DNA of 8,300 bases from an uncultured Verrucomicrobiota bacterium (GCA_903925515.1 CAIYFP010000479.1:1-8300), one strand, 5' to 3'. Counted from the first letter of the stretch, positions 1 to 6,859 are shown. Notes: generated from the sequence alone by a model not told the origin. Numbers and translations: made by a program.

Positions 1-419
1 ACCATCGCGTGTTGGCACGCCGCCTGCCGCCACTCACCTGCTTGGGGATCGAGAGCTTCCGTACTCCTTACGCGAGGATTTGGGTGAGCGAGGCGTGGTC
101 CGGTACGAGGTCCGAAACGAGCAAACGACGAGGGATTTGCGGAAGCAGAGCGAGCAAGCACAGCCGACCCGATTGAACCCAAAAACGGCGGTCAAGGAGG
201 GCTTCAAGGCAAGGAAGCGGCCGTCCCATCAAGGCAACGAGGTCCTGTGGGATCCCTCCGAGACCTTACCCCGCAGGTGAGGTTGGAATGGGCTGGTCCA
301 GGTTGTGGGCCGCGGTCCCTGACGCGGCGGAAACGTGGCCGAGCCGTTTTGGCTTTGGCCTGCGGCAGGATGGCGCTTCCAGTCTGCCCCCGGCGCTTGG
401 GGGGTGCGGCATCCTTGCC

Positions 420-439
420 GCCGCGTGAGGGCACGCGGC
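420..439. other. Perfect 8-bp GC-rich hairpin
   Basis: GCCGCGTG (420-427), loop AGGG (428-431), CACGCGGC (432-439). All eight pairs are Watson-Crick. There is no T-tract on either side, so it is not a classic intrinsic terminator. It lies about 165 bases beyond the recN stop. It could be part of a structured RNA, or simply chance in very GC-rich DNA. Confidence 0.3.
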
Positions 440-563
440 CTCCAGCATGGGCCAAGCCCCGGGCTCCGCCCGTGGGTTGGACTGATCCCCACGCCCACGG
501 TGGCTTCAGGTTGGATCGTTCCGTGCCGGTTCACGGGAGTCGTTCACCGGTTCTGGCCAAGGC

Positions 564-594
564 CCCGGCTCCATGCGAGCGAGGGGGAACCGGG
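564..594 (-). terminator. Possible recN terminator hairpin (no U-tract)
   Basis: Arms at 564-572 and 586-594 form a 9-bp stem with one G-T wobble and a 13-base loop. It starts 9 bases past the recN stop codon on the minus strand, where a terminator would be expected. No run of T follows on the minus strand, so if it terminates transcription it would be by a U-tract-less mechanism or by protecting the mRNA 3' end. Confidence 0.35.
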
Positions 595-603
595 AGGAGG
601 CGG

Positions 604-2301
604 TCAGGCGGTCGTGGAACGAGTGCGGGCGTCCGCGAGGAGGTCCTTGGCATGGCGGGTCGCGGCTTGCCCGCCCCCGAGCATCCGTCCTAGCTCCACG
701 GCTCGGCCGTCATCATCGAGGAGTTGGATGCGCGACTCGGTGCGGCCTTCATGCACCACCTTGGTGACGGAGTAGTGGGCATGGGCATGGGCGGCGACGG
801 GTGCGAGATGGGAGATGCAGAGGACCTGGTGGTTGGCGGCGATTTGGCGGAGCTTTTGTCCCACGGCATGGGCGGTTTCGCCGCCGACGTTGGCATCGAC
901 CTCGTCGAAGACGAGGACCGGCACGGTGTCTTGGGCGGCCAGGACGGTCTTCAGGGCGAGCATGACACGGGCGAGCTCGCCGCTGGAAGCGATGGCGCGA
1001 AGGGGTTTCCGGGGCTCGCCCGGGTTGGGCGAGAAGAGGAAGTCGCAATCGTCGAGCCCGGTGGGACCCGCGGTGGAGGGATGGTCATGGCCGGCGGCGG
1101 GGAGCAGGGAAACAAGGAGGTCGGACTGCCGGAACCCGAGGGCCGCGAGCTCGTGGTTGGCGGCGGAAGCAAGCCTTGGCGCCACGGACTGGCGCTCGGC
1201 GCGAAGGCGGGCCCCGAGGTCGGCGATGTCTCGCATGGCGGCCTCGATGTCGGCATGCAAGGCGGAAGCCGTCTCGTCGCGGTGCTCGAGCGCCGCGAGC
1301 TGGGCCCTTGCGATCTCGGCGAACGCGAGGATGTCCTCGACGGTGTTGCCGTACTTGCGACGGAGGGACTGGACGAGGTTGAGGCGCTCGGAGAGGGCAG
1401 CCAGACGTTCGGGGTCGAGGTTGATGCTGCGGGCATGGCGTTCCACGAGGTCTTGCAGGTCGAGGAGGAGGCCGGATGCCTGCTGGTGGAGGGCGGTCGC
1501 CCCTGCGATGGACGGGTCGAGCCTTGCCATGTCGTGGAGCGTGCGGGCGAGGACGGCCATGCGTTGGGACAGGGAATCGTCGTCCCCGGAAAGCGCGGAC
1601 TCGACGGCCCGTGAGAGCTCGAGGAGTCGTGCCGCGTTGGCGGATCGCGAGTGCTCGAGGACGAGGCTTTCCTCCTCGCCGGGCTGGAGGCGTGCGGCCT
1701 CGATTTCGCGGACTTGGTGCCGGAGGAGGTCGCGTTGCCTCTCCGCCTCGGAGGGGTCGGCGACGAGGGCCGCAAGCTCGTGCCGGAGGGTATCGCGGCG
1801 CCGGACGGCGTGCGCGAAGGCCTCGCGGACGGGACGGAGGCCACCGAAGGCGTCGAGGATGGCCAGCTGCTTGGCGGGCTGGAGGAGGGACTGGTGGTCG
1901 TGCGGCCCGTGGAGATCGACGAGCCATTCGCCGATCGTGGACAGGGTGGCGAGGGTCGTGGGCGACCCGTTGATGAACTGGCGGTTGACCCCGGACGACG
2001 ACACGGAGCGGCGAACGACGAGCATGCCGCCCTCGCATGGGTCGATGCCGGCGTCGGCGAGGAAACCGTCCATGGAGTCCTGGAGTCCGTGGCTCATGAA
2101 GACGGCCTCGACGGAGAGGAGGTCGGCGCCCGCGCGGATGGCGCTTCGGTCGGCACGTTGGCCGATGGCCAGCTGGATGGCGCCGAGGATGACGGACTTG
2201 CCCGCGCCGGTTTCGCCGGTGATGACATTGAGCCCCGGGTGCAAGTCGAGGACGAGGTCGGGCACCAAGGCGAGGTTGCGTATTCGTAGCGTGGACAGCA
2301 T
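604..2301 (-). CDS. recN: DNA repair protein RecN (SMC-like ATPase)
   Basis: RecN is an SMC-family ATPase that acts in the cytoplasm early in double-strand break repair by RecA-dependent recombination. The predicted protein is 565 aa, normal for RecN (about 550-570). The order of motifs is complete: a Walker A GETGAGKS at residues 29-36, the RecN-type DLHGPHDHQ segment near 129-137, a long helical middle rich in Glu, Arg, Leu and Ala (about 160-390) for the coiled-coil arm, the segment NPGEPRKPL, an ABC signature at 439-443, Walker B VLVFDE with D466 and E467, and the switch His at 498 (CISH). I chose the ATG at 2299-2301 because MLSTLRIRNLALV is the canonical RecN N-terminus; the frame is open about 100 codons further upstream but that part is unlike RecN. 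The signature reads SSGEL instead of the usual SGGEL. I see no Shine-Dalgarno site, and no LexA-like GTTC/GAAC dyad in the upstream 100 bases. Bases outside the gene on both sides are non-coding, so it is probably transcribed alone. Confidence 0.96.
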   Translation of the reverse strand: MLSTLRIRNLALVPDLVLDLHPGLNVITGETGAGKSVILGAIQLAIGQRADRSAIRAGADLLSVEAVFMSHGLQDSMDGFLADAGIDPCEGGMLVVRRSVSSSGVNRQFINGSPTTLATLSTIGEWLVDLHGPHDHQSLLQPAKQLAILDAFGGLRPVREAFAHAVRRRDTLRHELAALVADPSEAERQRDLLRHQVREIEAARLQPGEEESLVLEHSRSANAARLLELSRAVESALSGDDDSLSQRMAVLARTLHDMARLDPSIAGATALHQQASGLLLDLQDLVERHARSINLDPERLAALSERLNLVQSLRRKYGNTVEDILAFAEIARAQLAALEHRDETASALHADIEAAMRDIADLGARLRAERQSVAPRLASAANHELAALGFRQSDLLVSLLPAAGHDHPSTAGPTGLDDCDFLFSPNPGEPRKPLRAIASSGELARVMLALKTVLAAQDTVPVLVFDEVDANVGGETAHAVGQKLRQIAANHQVLCISHLAPVAAHAHAHYSVTKVVHEGRTESRIQLLDDDGRAVELGRMLGGGQAATRHAKDLLADARTRSTTA

Positions 2302-2459
2302 GCCCGGGGTTATCGTGCCGCAATGGTGGCCTGACGGCAACGACTCGGATGGGGCCCCGGAACCCCGCGCAAGCCGTCCTGGAGCGCCTGGTTTTGCGTC
2401 ACGCTGCGCCGACGGAGGGTGGAGACGACGGGTCCCCTTGGCGTCTACCAAGGAAACCG

Positions 2460-2514
2460 CCGGTTGGCCGACCGGCCAGGTTTCACTGGCCCAATCAACC
2501 AAGGCCCGCCTTGG
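2460..2514. promoter_or_regulatory. Palindrome and hairpin pair in recN-fabG gap
   Basis: Bases 2460-2475 read CCGGTTGGCCGACCGG, a 16-base palindrome with one mismatched pair (a wobble in RNA). Bases 2499-2514 form CCAAGG-CCCG-CCTTGG, a 6-bp stem with a 4-base loop. A two-fold symmetric site between divergent genes could be an operator, but it is 160 bases from recN and over 360 from fabG, and nothing else links it to either. Chance is possible at this GC content. Confidence 0.2.
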
Positions 2515-2662
2515 CCCTGATCTTGGCGTGAGGAAAACCGGGGACGTCTCATGCACGGATTCCGAGATGCATGCGGCGGGGCAGTCCACAGGCGCTGACG
2601 CCATGACGCGAGGAATGGGGTCTCAAGGATGCCCGTCCGCCTCGACCCCGTGTTGGCACGAG

Positions 2663-2689
2663 GCCAGCGCCAGTGCCAGCGCCAGCGCC
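2663..2689. repeat. Short tandem repeat, hexamer GCCAGC x 4.5
   Basis: Four and a half copies of GCCAGC in a row, with one change (C to T at 2674). It lies in non-coding DNA about 150 bases upstream of fabG. Hexamer arrays can vary in copy number by slippage; if it is transcribed the repeat would be part of the fabG leader. Confidence 0.7.
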
Positions 2690-2801
2690 CCGGGCTGTGG
2701 ATCGAAGCAGCCCCCCGATCCTTGCGCGGGGATCCGGGATGGGGAGCGGGAGGTTGTGTCGCGGGCCGGGACAGGCGTGCGTGCGTCGAAGGTTTCATCG
2801 T

Positions 2802-2830
2802 TTGACAGAGGTCCCCGGGGTCCACCCAAT
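2802..2830 (+). promoter_or_regulatory. Candidate sigma70-type promoter for fabG
   Basis: TTGACA at 2802-2807 is a perfect -35 consensus. With a 17-base spacer the -10 position is CCCAAT (2825-2830), only half matched to TATAAT. The predicted start of transcription would then be about 2 bases before the fabG ATG at 2839, giving an almost leaderless mRNA. The -35 box is good and the -10 box poor, so this is tentative. Confidence 0.3.
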
Positions 2831-2838
2831 CGCCCGGC

Positions 2839-3582
2839 ATGAACGAACTTGCGGGACACGTGGCGGTGGTGACGGGGGCGGGGCGTGGGATTGGACGGGC
2901 GGTTGCGCTGCGGCTGGCGGCGGCCGGGGCGGACGTGGTTTGCGTTTCGCGGACGGCGGAGAACTCGGAGAGGGTGGCGGGGGAGATTCGCGCGGTGGGC
3001 CGGAGGGCATGGTCGAGGGCGGTGGACGTGGCGGACGCGGGGCAGGTGGCGGCGGCGTGCGACGGGATCCTTGCTGAGGCGGGTCGGGTGGACGTGCTGG
3101 TGAACAACGCCGGGGTGACGCGCGATGGCTTGCTGATGCGCATGAGCGAGGCGGACTGGGACGCGGTGCTGGGGACGAATCTCCGCGGGGCGTTTCTGGT
3201 GACGAAGGGCTTCACGCGGGCCTTCGCGAGGCAACGTTCGGGGCGCATCATCAACATTGCCTCGGTCATCGGGCTGACGGGCAACGCGGGGCAGAGCAAC
3301 TATGCGGCGAGCAAGGCGGGGCTGATCGGGTTCACGAAGTCGGTGGCGCGCGAGCTGGGGCCGCGCGGCGTGACGTGCAACGCCATCGCGCCGGGGTTCA
3401 TCGAGACGGACATGACCTCGGTGTTGAAGGAGGACGTGCGCCAGGCCTTGCTGGCGAGGATACCGCTGGGAGGGTTCGGGAGGGCGGAGGACGTGGCGGA
3501 GGCCGTCCTGTACCTTGGGGGGCCGGGTGGCCGATACGTGACGGGGCAGGTGCTGGTGGTGGACGGCGGCATGGTGATGTAA
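2839..3582 (+). CDS. fabG: 3-oxoacyl-[acyl-carrier-protein] reductase FabG
   Basis: FabG reduces 3-oxoacyl-ACP to (R)-3-hydroxyacyl-ACP with NADPH, the first reductive step of each type II fatty acid elongation cycle, in the cytoplasm. The product is 247 aa, the usual length for this short-chain dehydrogenase. Visible motifs: nucleotide-binding TGAGRGIG at 12-19, NNAG at 89-92, the catalytic tetrad N114, S142, Y155 and K159, and PGFIETDM at 185-192, which is typical of FabG rather than of other SDRs. R133 and R176 correspond by my alignment to the two arginines that contact ACP in E. coli FabG (R129, R172). The neighbouring acpP and fabF support FabG over another SDR role. The ATG gives the standard N-terminus (LAGHVAVVTGAG). 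No Shine-Dalgarno motif is present in the 20 bases upstream. acpP follows after 89 bases. Confidence 0.95.
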   Translation: MNELAGHVAVVTGAGRGIGRAVALRLAAAGADVVCVSRTAENSERVAGEIRAVGRRAWSRAVDVADAGQVAAACDGILAEAGRVDVLVNNAGVTRDGLLMRMSEADWDAVLGTNLRGAFLVTKGFTRAFARQRSGRIINIASVIGLTGNAGQSNYAASKAGLIGFTKSVARELGPRGVTCNAIAPGFIETDMTSVLKEDVRQALLARIPLGGFGRAEDVAEAVLYLGGPGGRYVTGQVLVVDGGMVM

Positions 3583-3614
3583 GGAAGGAAATCCGGGCGC
3601 CCTGGAAAGCGGGC

Positions 3615-3643
3615 TTGACGGTGGCGTTTGGCATCCCTAGACA
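3615..3643 (+). promoter_or_regulatory. Candidate internal promoter for acpP
   Basis: TTGACG (3615-3620), a 17-base spacer and TAGACA (3638-3643) lie in the 89-base gap between fabG and acpP. The -35 matches 5 of 6 and the -10 matches 3 of 6 of the sigma70 consensus. Transcription would start near 3650, leaving about a 22-base leader. Because ACP is needed in much larger amounts than the enzymes, a private acpP promoter makes sense, as is known in E. coli. Inference from sequence only. Confidence 0.4.
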
Positions 3644-3671
3644 GCGGCGGTACTTAACGAGCGAAAGCATC

Positions 3672-3923
3672 ATGGCTGACACGAATTCCATCGCGGACAG
3701 GGTTAGGGATCTGATCATCAAGAACCTCGAGGTCGAGAAGCCCGACGCCGTCACGGCGTCATCGGCGTTGCAGGAGGATCTCGGGGGCGATTCGCTGGAT
3801 GCCGTCGAGTTGGTCATGGCCCTTGAGGAAGAGTTTGGGATCGAGATCCCGGACGCCGACGCCGAGAAGCTGAGGACCGTGGGAGACGTCGTGCAGTACG
3901 TCCAGGATCGCACGGCGAAGTAG
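3672..3923 (+). CDS. acpP: Acyl carrier protein
   Basis: ACP carries growing acyl chains as thioesters on a 4'-phosphopantetheine arm and passes them between the fatty acid synthesis enzymes. The protein is 83 aa and acidic, as expected. The attachment site is the DSL motif at 40-42 with S41 as the modified serine, within EDLGGDSLDAVELVMALEEEFGIEIPD, the conserved helix II/III part. The residue before Asp is Gly where many ACPs have Ala (GADSL). The ATG at 3672 was chosen because the ACP fold starts there (IADRVRDLIIKNL); the same frame is open upstream into fabG but that part is unlike ACP. The leader contains a weak purine-rich GAGCGAAAG but no AGGAGG. It lies between fabG and fabF and is followed by a terminator hairpin 13 bases after the stop. 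Confidence 0.97.
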   Translation: MADTNSIADRVRDLIIKNLEVEKPDAVTASSALQEDLGGDSLDAVELVMALEEEFGIEIPDADAEKLRTVGDVVQYVQDRTAK

Positions 3924-3936
3924 GCAAGGTTCACGG

Positions 3937-3968
3937 AAGGGGCAGCCATGGTTCGCGGCTGCCCCTTT
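3937..3968 (+). terminator. Rho-independent type terminator after acpP
   Basis: AAGGGGCAGCC (3937-3947) pairs perfectly with GGCTGCCCCTT (3957-3967), an 11-bp stem around a 9-base loop. It is followed by a short, broken T-rich tail (TTTGCTTTC). It begins 13 bases after the acpP stop and ends 32 bases before the fabF ATG. It would end many acpP transcripts and let some read through to fabF, giving more ACP than FabF. Confidence 0.75.
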
Positions 3969-3999
3969 GCTTTCACCCCCTTCCTTCCCCCTAGATCCC

Positions 4000-5259
4000 A
4001 TGGGCCAAAACTGGGCTGACCGCAGGGTGGTCGTAACGGGCCTCGGATGTGTTTCGTCCCTTGGCAACGATGCGGCGACGGTCTGGAGCCACATCCTTGC
4101 GGGCCGGTGCGGCATTGGCCCGATCGAGCGTTTTGACGTTTCCGGCTACGACTGCCGGATCGCGGCCGAGGTGAGGGACTTCGACCCCGTCGTGGCGTTT
4201 CCCAACGCGAAGGAGGTTCGCCGGACGGACCGGTTCACCCATTTCGGGGTGTATGCGGGCTGGAGGGCCTTGCAGGACTCGGGCCTGGACCTGTCGAGGG
4301 AGGATCTCGACGAGATCGGCGTTTACCTCGGGTCTGGCATCGGCGGGCTGGAAACGACCGAGGCGCAGCACAAGGTCTTGCTGGGGCGAGGCCCGGGGCG
4401 CGTCTCGCCGTTCATGATCCCGATGTTGATCCTCAACATGGCGTCCGGGTTGTTCGCCCTGTATCACAAGCTACGCGGTCCCAATTTCGCCACGTGTTCG
4501 GCCTGTGCGACGGGAACGCACGCGATTGGCGAGGCGTGGGCGACGATCAAGCGTGGCGATGCCTCGGTCATGTTCGCCGGCGGCACCGAGGCCACGATCG
4601 TTCCCCTTGGAATCAGCGGCTTCGCCGCGATGAGGGCGATGAGCACGCGCAACGACGAGCCCACGAGGGCCAGCCGGCCGTTTGACCGGGACCGCGACGG
4701 CTTCGTCATGGGCGAGGGGGCGGCGGTGCTGGTGTTGGAGGAGCTTTCGCACGCGTTGGCACGCGGCGCCCGCATCTACTGCGAGCTGGCGGGCTACGGC
4801 AACACGTGCGACGCGAACCACATGACATCTCCCGACCCCGAGGGGGCCGGCGCCGCCCGTGCCATCCAGATGGCGTTGCGTCATGCCGGGGTGGCGCCCG
4901 ACGCCGTGGACTACATCAACGCGCATGCCACCTCCACGCCTGCCGGCGACATGTGCGAGGTCCAAGCCATCCGGCGCGTGTTCGGCGAGCACGCGCTCCG
5001 GCTTGCGGTGAGCTCGACCAAGGGTTCCACGGGGCACATGCTGGGGGCCGCCGGCGGGATGGAAACCGTCCTGTGTTGCAAGGCGCTCGAAGCCAATGTC
5101 GCCCCGCCGACGATCAACCTGGACAACGTGGACCCGGCGTGCCCGTTGAACTGCGTGCCCAACACGCCACAGGAACGGCGGATCGACGTGTTCGTGAAGA
5201 ACTCCTTCGGCTTCGGCGGCCACAACGCCGTCTTGGTTGGACGACGGTTCAAGGGCTAG
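4000..5259 (+). CDS. fabF: 3-oxoacyl-[acyl-carrier-protein] synthase II FabF
   Basis: FabF condenses malonyl-ACP with a growing acyl-ACP to extend the chain by two carbons. The product is 419 aa, close to the family norm of about 412. The thiolase-fold catalytic set is intact: nucleophile C169 in SACATG, H309 in NAHATSTPAGD, K341 and H346 in SSTKGSTGHMLGAAGG, and the C-terminal glycine-rich loop NSFGFGGHN at 401-409. The N-terminus RRVVVTGLGCVSSLG is typical. I chose the ATG at 4000. A TTG 33 bases upstream in frame (3967) falls on the last pair of the acpP terminator stem and would add an unconserved Pro-rich segment. The 20 bases before the ATG are pyrimidine-rich with no Shine-Dalgarno site. 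It is the last gene of the fabG-acpP-fabF cluster; the next gene, tilS, converges on it. FabB, the close paralogue, is less likely given pairing with acpP and bacterial range, but sequence alone does not fix chain-length preference. Confidence 0.94.
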   Translation: MGQNWADRRVVVTGLGCVSSLGNDAATVWSHILAGRCGIGPIERFDVSGYDCRIAAEVRDFDPVVAFPNAKEVRRTDRFTHFGVYAGWRALQDSGLDLSREDLDEIGVYLGSGIGGLETTEAQHKVLLGRGPGRVSPFMIPMLILNMASGLFALYHKLRGPNFATCSACATGTHAIGEAWATIKRGDASVMFAGGTEATIVPLGISGFAAMRAMSTRNDEPTRASRPFDRDRDGFVMGEGAAVLVLEELSHALARGARIYCELAGYGNTCDANHMTSPDPEGAGAARAIQMALRHAGVAPDAVDYINAHATSTPAGDMCEVQAIRRVFGEHALRLAVSSTKGSTGHMLGAAGGMETVLCCKALEANVAPPTINLDNVDPACPLNCVPNTPQERRIDVFVKNSFGFGGHNAVLVGRRFKG

Positions 5260-5266
5260 GCCGGCT

Positions 5267-5282
5267 CGATCCGGTTGGATCG
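5267..5282 (+). terminator. Small hairpin just after fabF stop
   Basis: CGATCC (5267-5272), loop GGTT, GGATCG (5277-5282): a 6-bp perfect stem starting 8 bases after the fabF stop. No T-tract follows, so termination here is doubtful. Confidence 0.2.
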
Positions 5283-5374
5283 GTCGTGCTTGCTGGAACC
5301 TCCGCCCCGGGAGCCACGCGCATGGCGGCGGTCTCAACCCGCGCGCTGCCCCTTCATGGAACCGGCGAACGGCG

Positions 5375-5410
5375 TTGCCCGGGAGACATCGCTCGTGGGG
5401 TCCCGGGCAA
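5375..5410. terminator. 10-bp inverted repeat between convergent fabF and tilS
   Basis: TTGCCCGGGA (5375-5384) and TCCCGGGCAA (5401-5410) are perfect inverted repeats around a 16-base loop. The hairpin starts 25 bases past the tilS stop on the minus strand and 115 bases past the fabF stop on the plus strand, a natural place for a bidirectional terminator between convergent genes. Neither side has a run of T, so the mechanism is unclear. The rest of this 176-base gap shows no gene. Confidence 0.45.
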
Positions 5411-5435
5411 GGCGCCCCATGCCCACACCATGGTG

Positions 5436-6839
5436 TCAGGCCCGCAGGCGTCCGACGTGCGTGGCCGGCGCGACGCGGAGGCGAAGGTAACGGCGTGTGG
5501 TGGGTGTGATTCGGAAGGCATGGCCGCAGGGCCACCCATGGACCCAGCAAAGGGTGCCGTCGGCGGTGGTGGCGACGAGGCGATGCGGGCGTTCCGCGCG
5601 AGGAACGCGGCGGTTCGTGAACAAGTCGCCCACCTTGCTGGACCCTGGCGCGCCCAAGGGATGGAACCGGTCGCCGGGTTGCCACGAACGAAGCGTGATC
5701 GTGCGTCCCACGGCGGCGGCGTCGAACCACGCGACGTCGGGGGAAGCCCGGGACGGCTTCCTCGGGAACCGGGGGCGGCCCCGCGTGATGCTCCATGAGA
5801 TGCGAGCATGGGCGACGAGCCGCGAGCCGCGAAGTCCCTTGAGCCGCAAGGTGACCGGGGGCGGCGCCGGGACGGGTTCGGGCGCAGGGGGCAGGGGATG
5901 GATGGATGCGGCGGGGGACGAGGCGACGGCCCTGCCCCCGGGAAGGTGTCGTGGCTTGTGGGGACGGCTCGCAAGGTGTTGGACAAGCTCATGGGATGGC
6001 TCGTGCCCGAGGGCAAGGAGGTTCCGGACGACGAGGCGGCGCTGGAGGGCGGGAGGCAACGGCAGGTCGGCCATGCCTTGCGGCGAGGGGGTTCGCCGGG
6101 CCAGTTCCTCGTCGAGGAATCCCGATTCCGACCGGAGCACCTCCATGGTCCGGACGATGGAGCGGACGAATGCAGGGCCCGCGAGCCGTTCGAGGACGGG
6201 TAGAAGGTTGTGGCGGATGGCGTTCCGGGGAATGGAGGGGTCGGAGTTGGAGGCGTCCTCGCGCCATGGGAGGCGCTGACGAGCAAGCCATTCGCGGAGG
6301 TCCCCGGGTGTTTGGTCGAGGAGGGGCCGGACCAAGGTGATGGAGGGCTCGGCGGGCGAGGGGGACGCATGGGCCATGCCGGCGAGTCCCTCCGGGCTGG
6401 AGCCGCGGAGAAGGCGGAGGAAAAACAACTCCGCCTGGTCGCGGGCGTGATGGGCCATCGCGACATGCCGGACCCCATGGCGGGCCGCGACGCGGGCAAG
6501 GAAGTGGTGACGGAGGGTCCGCGCGGTCGTCTCAAGGCCCTCGCGCGACCGGTCGGCGGCGTCGCGAACCGGGATGGACTCGGAGTGGCACGCCAACCCG
6601 AGCCGCGCCGACCAGTCGCGCACGAAGCCGGCGTCCTCGCGGGAGGCGTCGCCCCGAAGTTGGTGGTCAAGATGGGCCACCACGAGGGGATGACGGTGCC
6701 GGGGTGGCAGGCGAGCAAGCCCGTGGAGCAGGGCCATCGAGTCGGCCCCGCCGGACACGGCGACGACGAGGGGCGTGCCGGGGGAGAGTTGGCAGGGGCC
6801 GCGTAGGGCGTCCCTCAGGGCGATGACGAGGCGAGACAT
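5436..6839 (-). CDS. tilS: tRNA(Ile)-lysidine synthetase TilS
   Basis: TilS attaches lysine to C34 of the tRNA-Ile with a CAU anticodon, using ATP, so that it reads AUA as Ile and is charged with Ile instead of Met. It is cytoplasmic and normally essential. The protein is 467 aa (E. coli 432). The N-terminal ATP-binding P-loop SGGADS is at 29-34, followed by VAHLDHQLRG (53-63), the second motif AHHARDQAE at 129-137, RLLRGSSPEGLAGM (142-155), and the REDASNSDPSIPRNAIRHNLLP segment (193-214) typical of TilS. A Pro-rich stretch (about 310-330) leads to a TilS C-terminal domain with QPGDRFHPLG (387-396) and KVGDLF...RVPRAER (402-417). The second motif usually reads HHxDDQ; here the first Asp is Arg (R133). 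The ATG at 6837-6839 lies 26 bases after the stop of the upstream exported gene. The frame is open much further upstream, but only as an antisense shadow of that gene. No Shine-Dalgarno site; a small hairpin precedes the ATG. Confidence 0.93.
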   Translation of the reverse strand: MSRLVIALRDALRGPCQLSPGTPLVVAVSGGADSMALLHGLARLPPRHRHPLVVAHLDHQLRGDASREDAGFVRDWSARLGLACHSESIPVRDAADRSREGLETTARTLRHHFLARVAARHGVRHVAMAHHARDQAELFFLRLLRGSSPEGLAGMAHASPSPAEPSITLVRPLLDQTPGDLREWLARQRLPWREDASNSDPSIPRNAIRHNLLPVLERLAGPAFVRSIVRTMEVLRSESGFLDEELARRTPSPQGMADLPLPPALQRRLVVRNLLALGHEPSHELVQHLASRPHKPRHLPGGRAVASSPAASIHPLPPAPEPVPAPPPVTLRLKGLRGSRLVAHARISWSITRGRPRFPRKPSRASPDVAWFDAAAVGRTITLRSWQPGDRFHPLGAPGSSKVGDLFTNRRVPRAERPHRLVATTADGTLCWVHGWPCGHAFRITPTTRRYLRLRVAPATHVGRLRA

Positions 6840-6843
6840 GTGC

Positions 6844-6859
6844 GGCACGAGCCCGTGCC
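6844..6859 (-). promoter_or_regulatory. Hairpin directly upstream of tilS start
   Basis: GGCACG (6844-6849) and CGTGCC (6854-6859) form a 6-bp GC stem with a 4-base loop. On the minus strand its last base lies 4 bases before the tilS ATG, covering the place where a ribosome binding site would be. In a shared mRNA with the upstream gene it could lower tilS translation. Short enough to be chance. Confidence 0.25.

Larger units (their letters stand above)
1..603. other. Gene-poor region downstream of recN, with GC-rich hairpins
   Basis: I see no gene I can support here. One plus-strand frame is open from the left edge to a TGA at 278-280 (about 92 codons). Its peptide is charged and low in hydrophobic residues and matches no family I recognise. 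It could be the tail of a gene entering from the left, but in DNA this GC-rich open frames are common. Several hairpins can be read directly: 420-439 (8-bp stem), 470-500 (7-bp arms with a competing inner arm) and 564-594 (next to the recN stop). I looked for the RNase P, tmRNA and SRP RNA core motifs and for a tRNA T-arm and found none. Bases 80-240 are visibly more A-rich than the rest of the window, which fits non-coding or leader sequence. Confidence 0.5.
2302..2838. other. Intergenic region between divergent recN and fabG
   Basis: A 537-base gap that must hold the promoters of both divergent genes. Short open frames exist on both strands (for example 2349-2531 plus) but their peptides are Pro/Arg-rich with no recognisable motif, and I do not call them genes. 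Structures seen: a near-perfect palindrome at 2460-2475, a hairpin at 2499-2514, a hexamer tandem repeat at 2663-2689, and an imperfect stem at 2714-2738 with one bulged base. A TTGACA box lies at 2802-2807. Confidence 0.5.

Noticed and set aside
421..500. Possible RNase P or other known structured RNA, prompted by CCCCGGGCTCC and nearby hairpins
   Set aside because: The diagnostic RNase P core GAGGAAAGTCCGGGC is absent, and no tmRNA, SRP or tRNA signature is present.
2302..2604. A 101-codon N-terminal extension of RecN
   Set aside because: The standard RecN N-terminus (MLSTLRIRNLALV) begins at 2301; the extension has no family resemblance.
8..2660. The 12-base string CGTGTTGGCACG occurs at 8-19 and 2649-2660, suggesting a direct repeat flanking recN
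   Set aside because: Several shared 12-mers are expected by chance in a window this long and GC-rich, and the flanks do not match.
815..2842. A 675-codon plus-strand open frame across recN
   Set aside because: It is antisense to recN, rich in Ser and Arg with no motif, and is explained by the high GC third positions of recN, which leave few stop codons on the opposite strand.
5425..5436. Perfect 12-base palindrome ACACCATGGTGT at the tilS stop
   Set aside because: It overlaps the end of the coding sequence, has no second copy in the window, and nothing ties it to a regulator.
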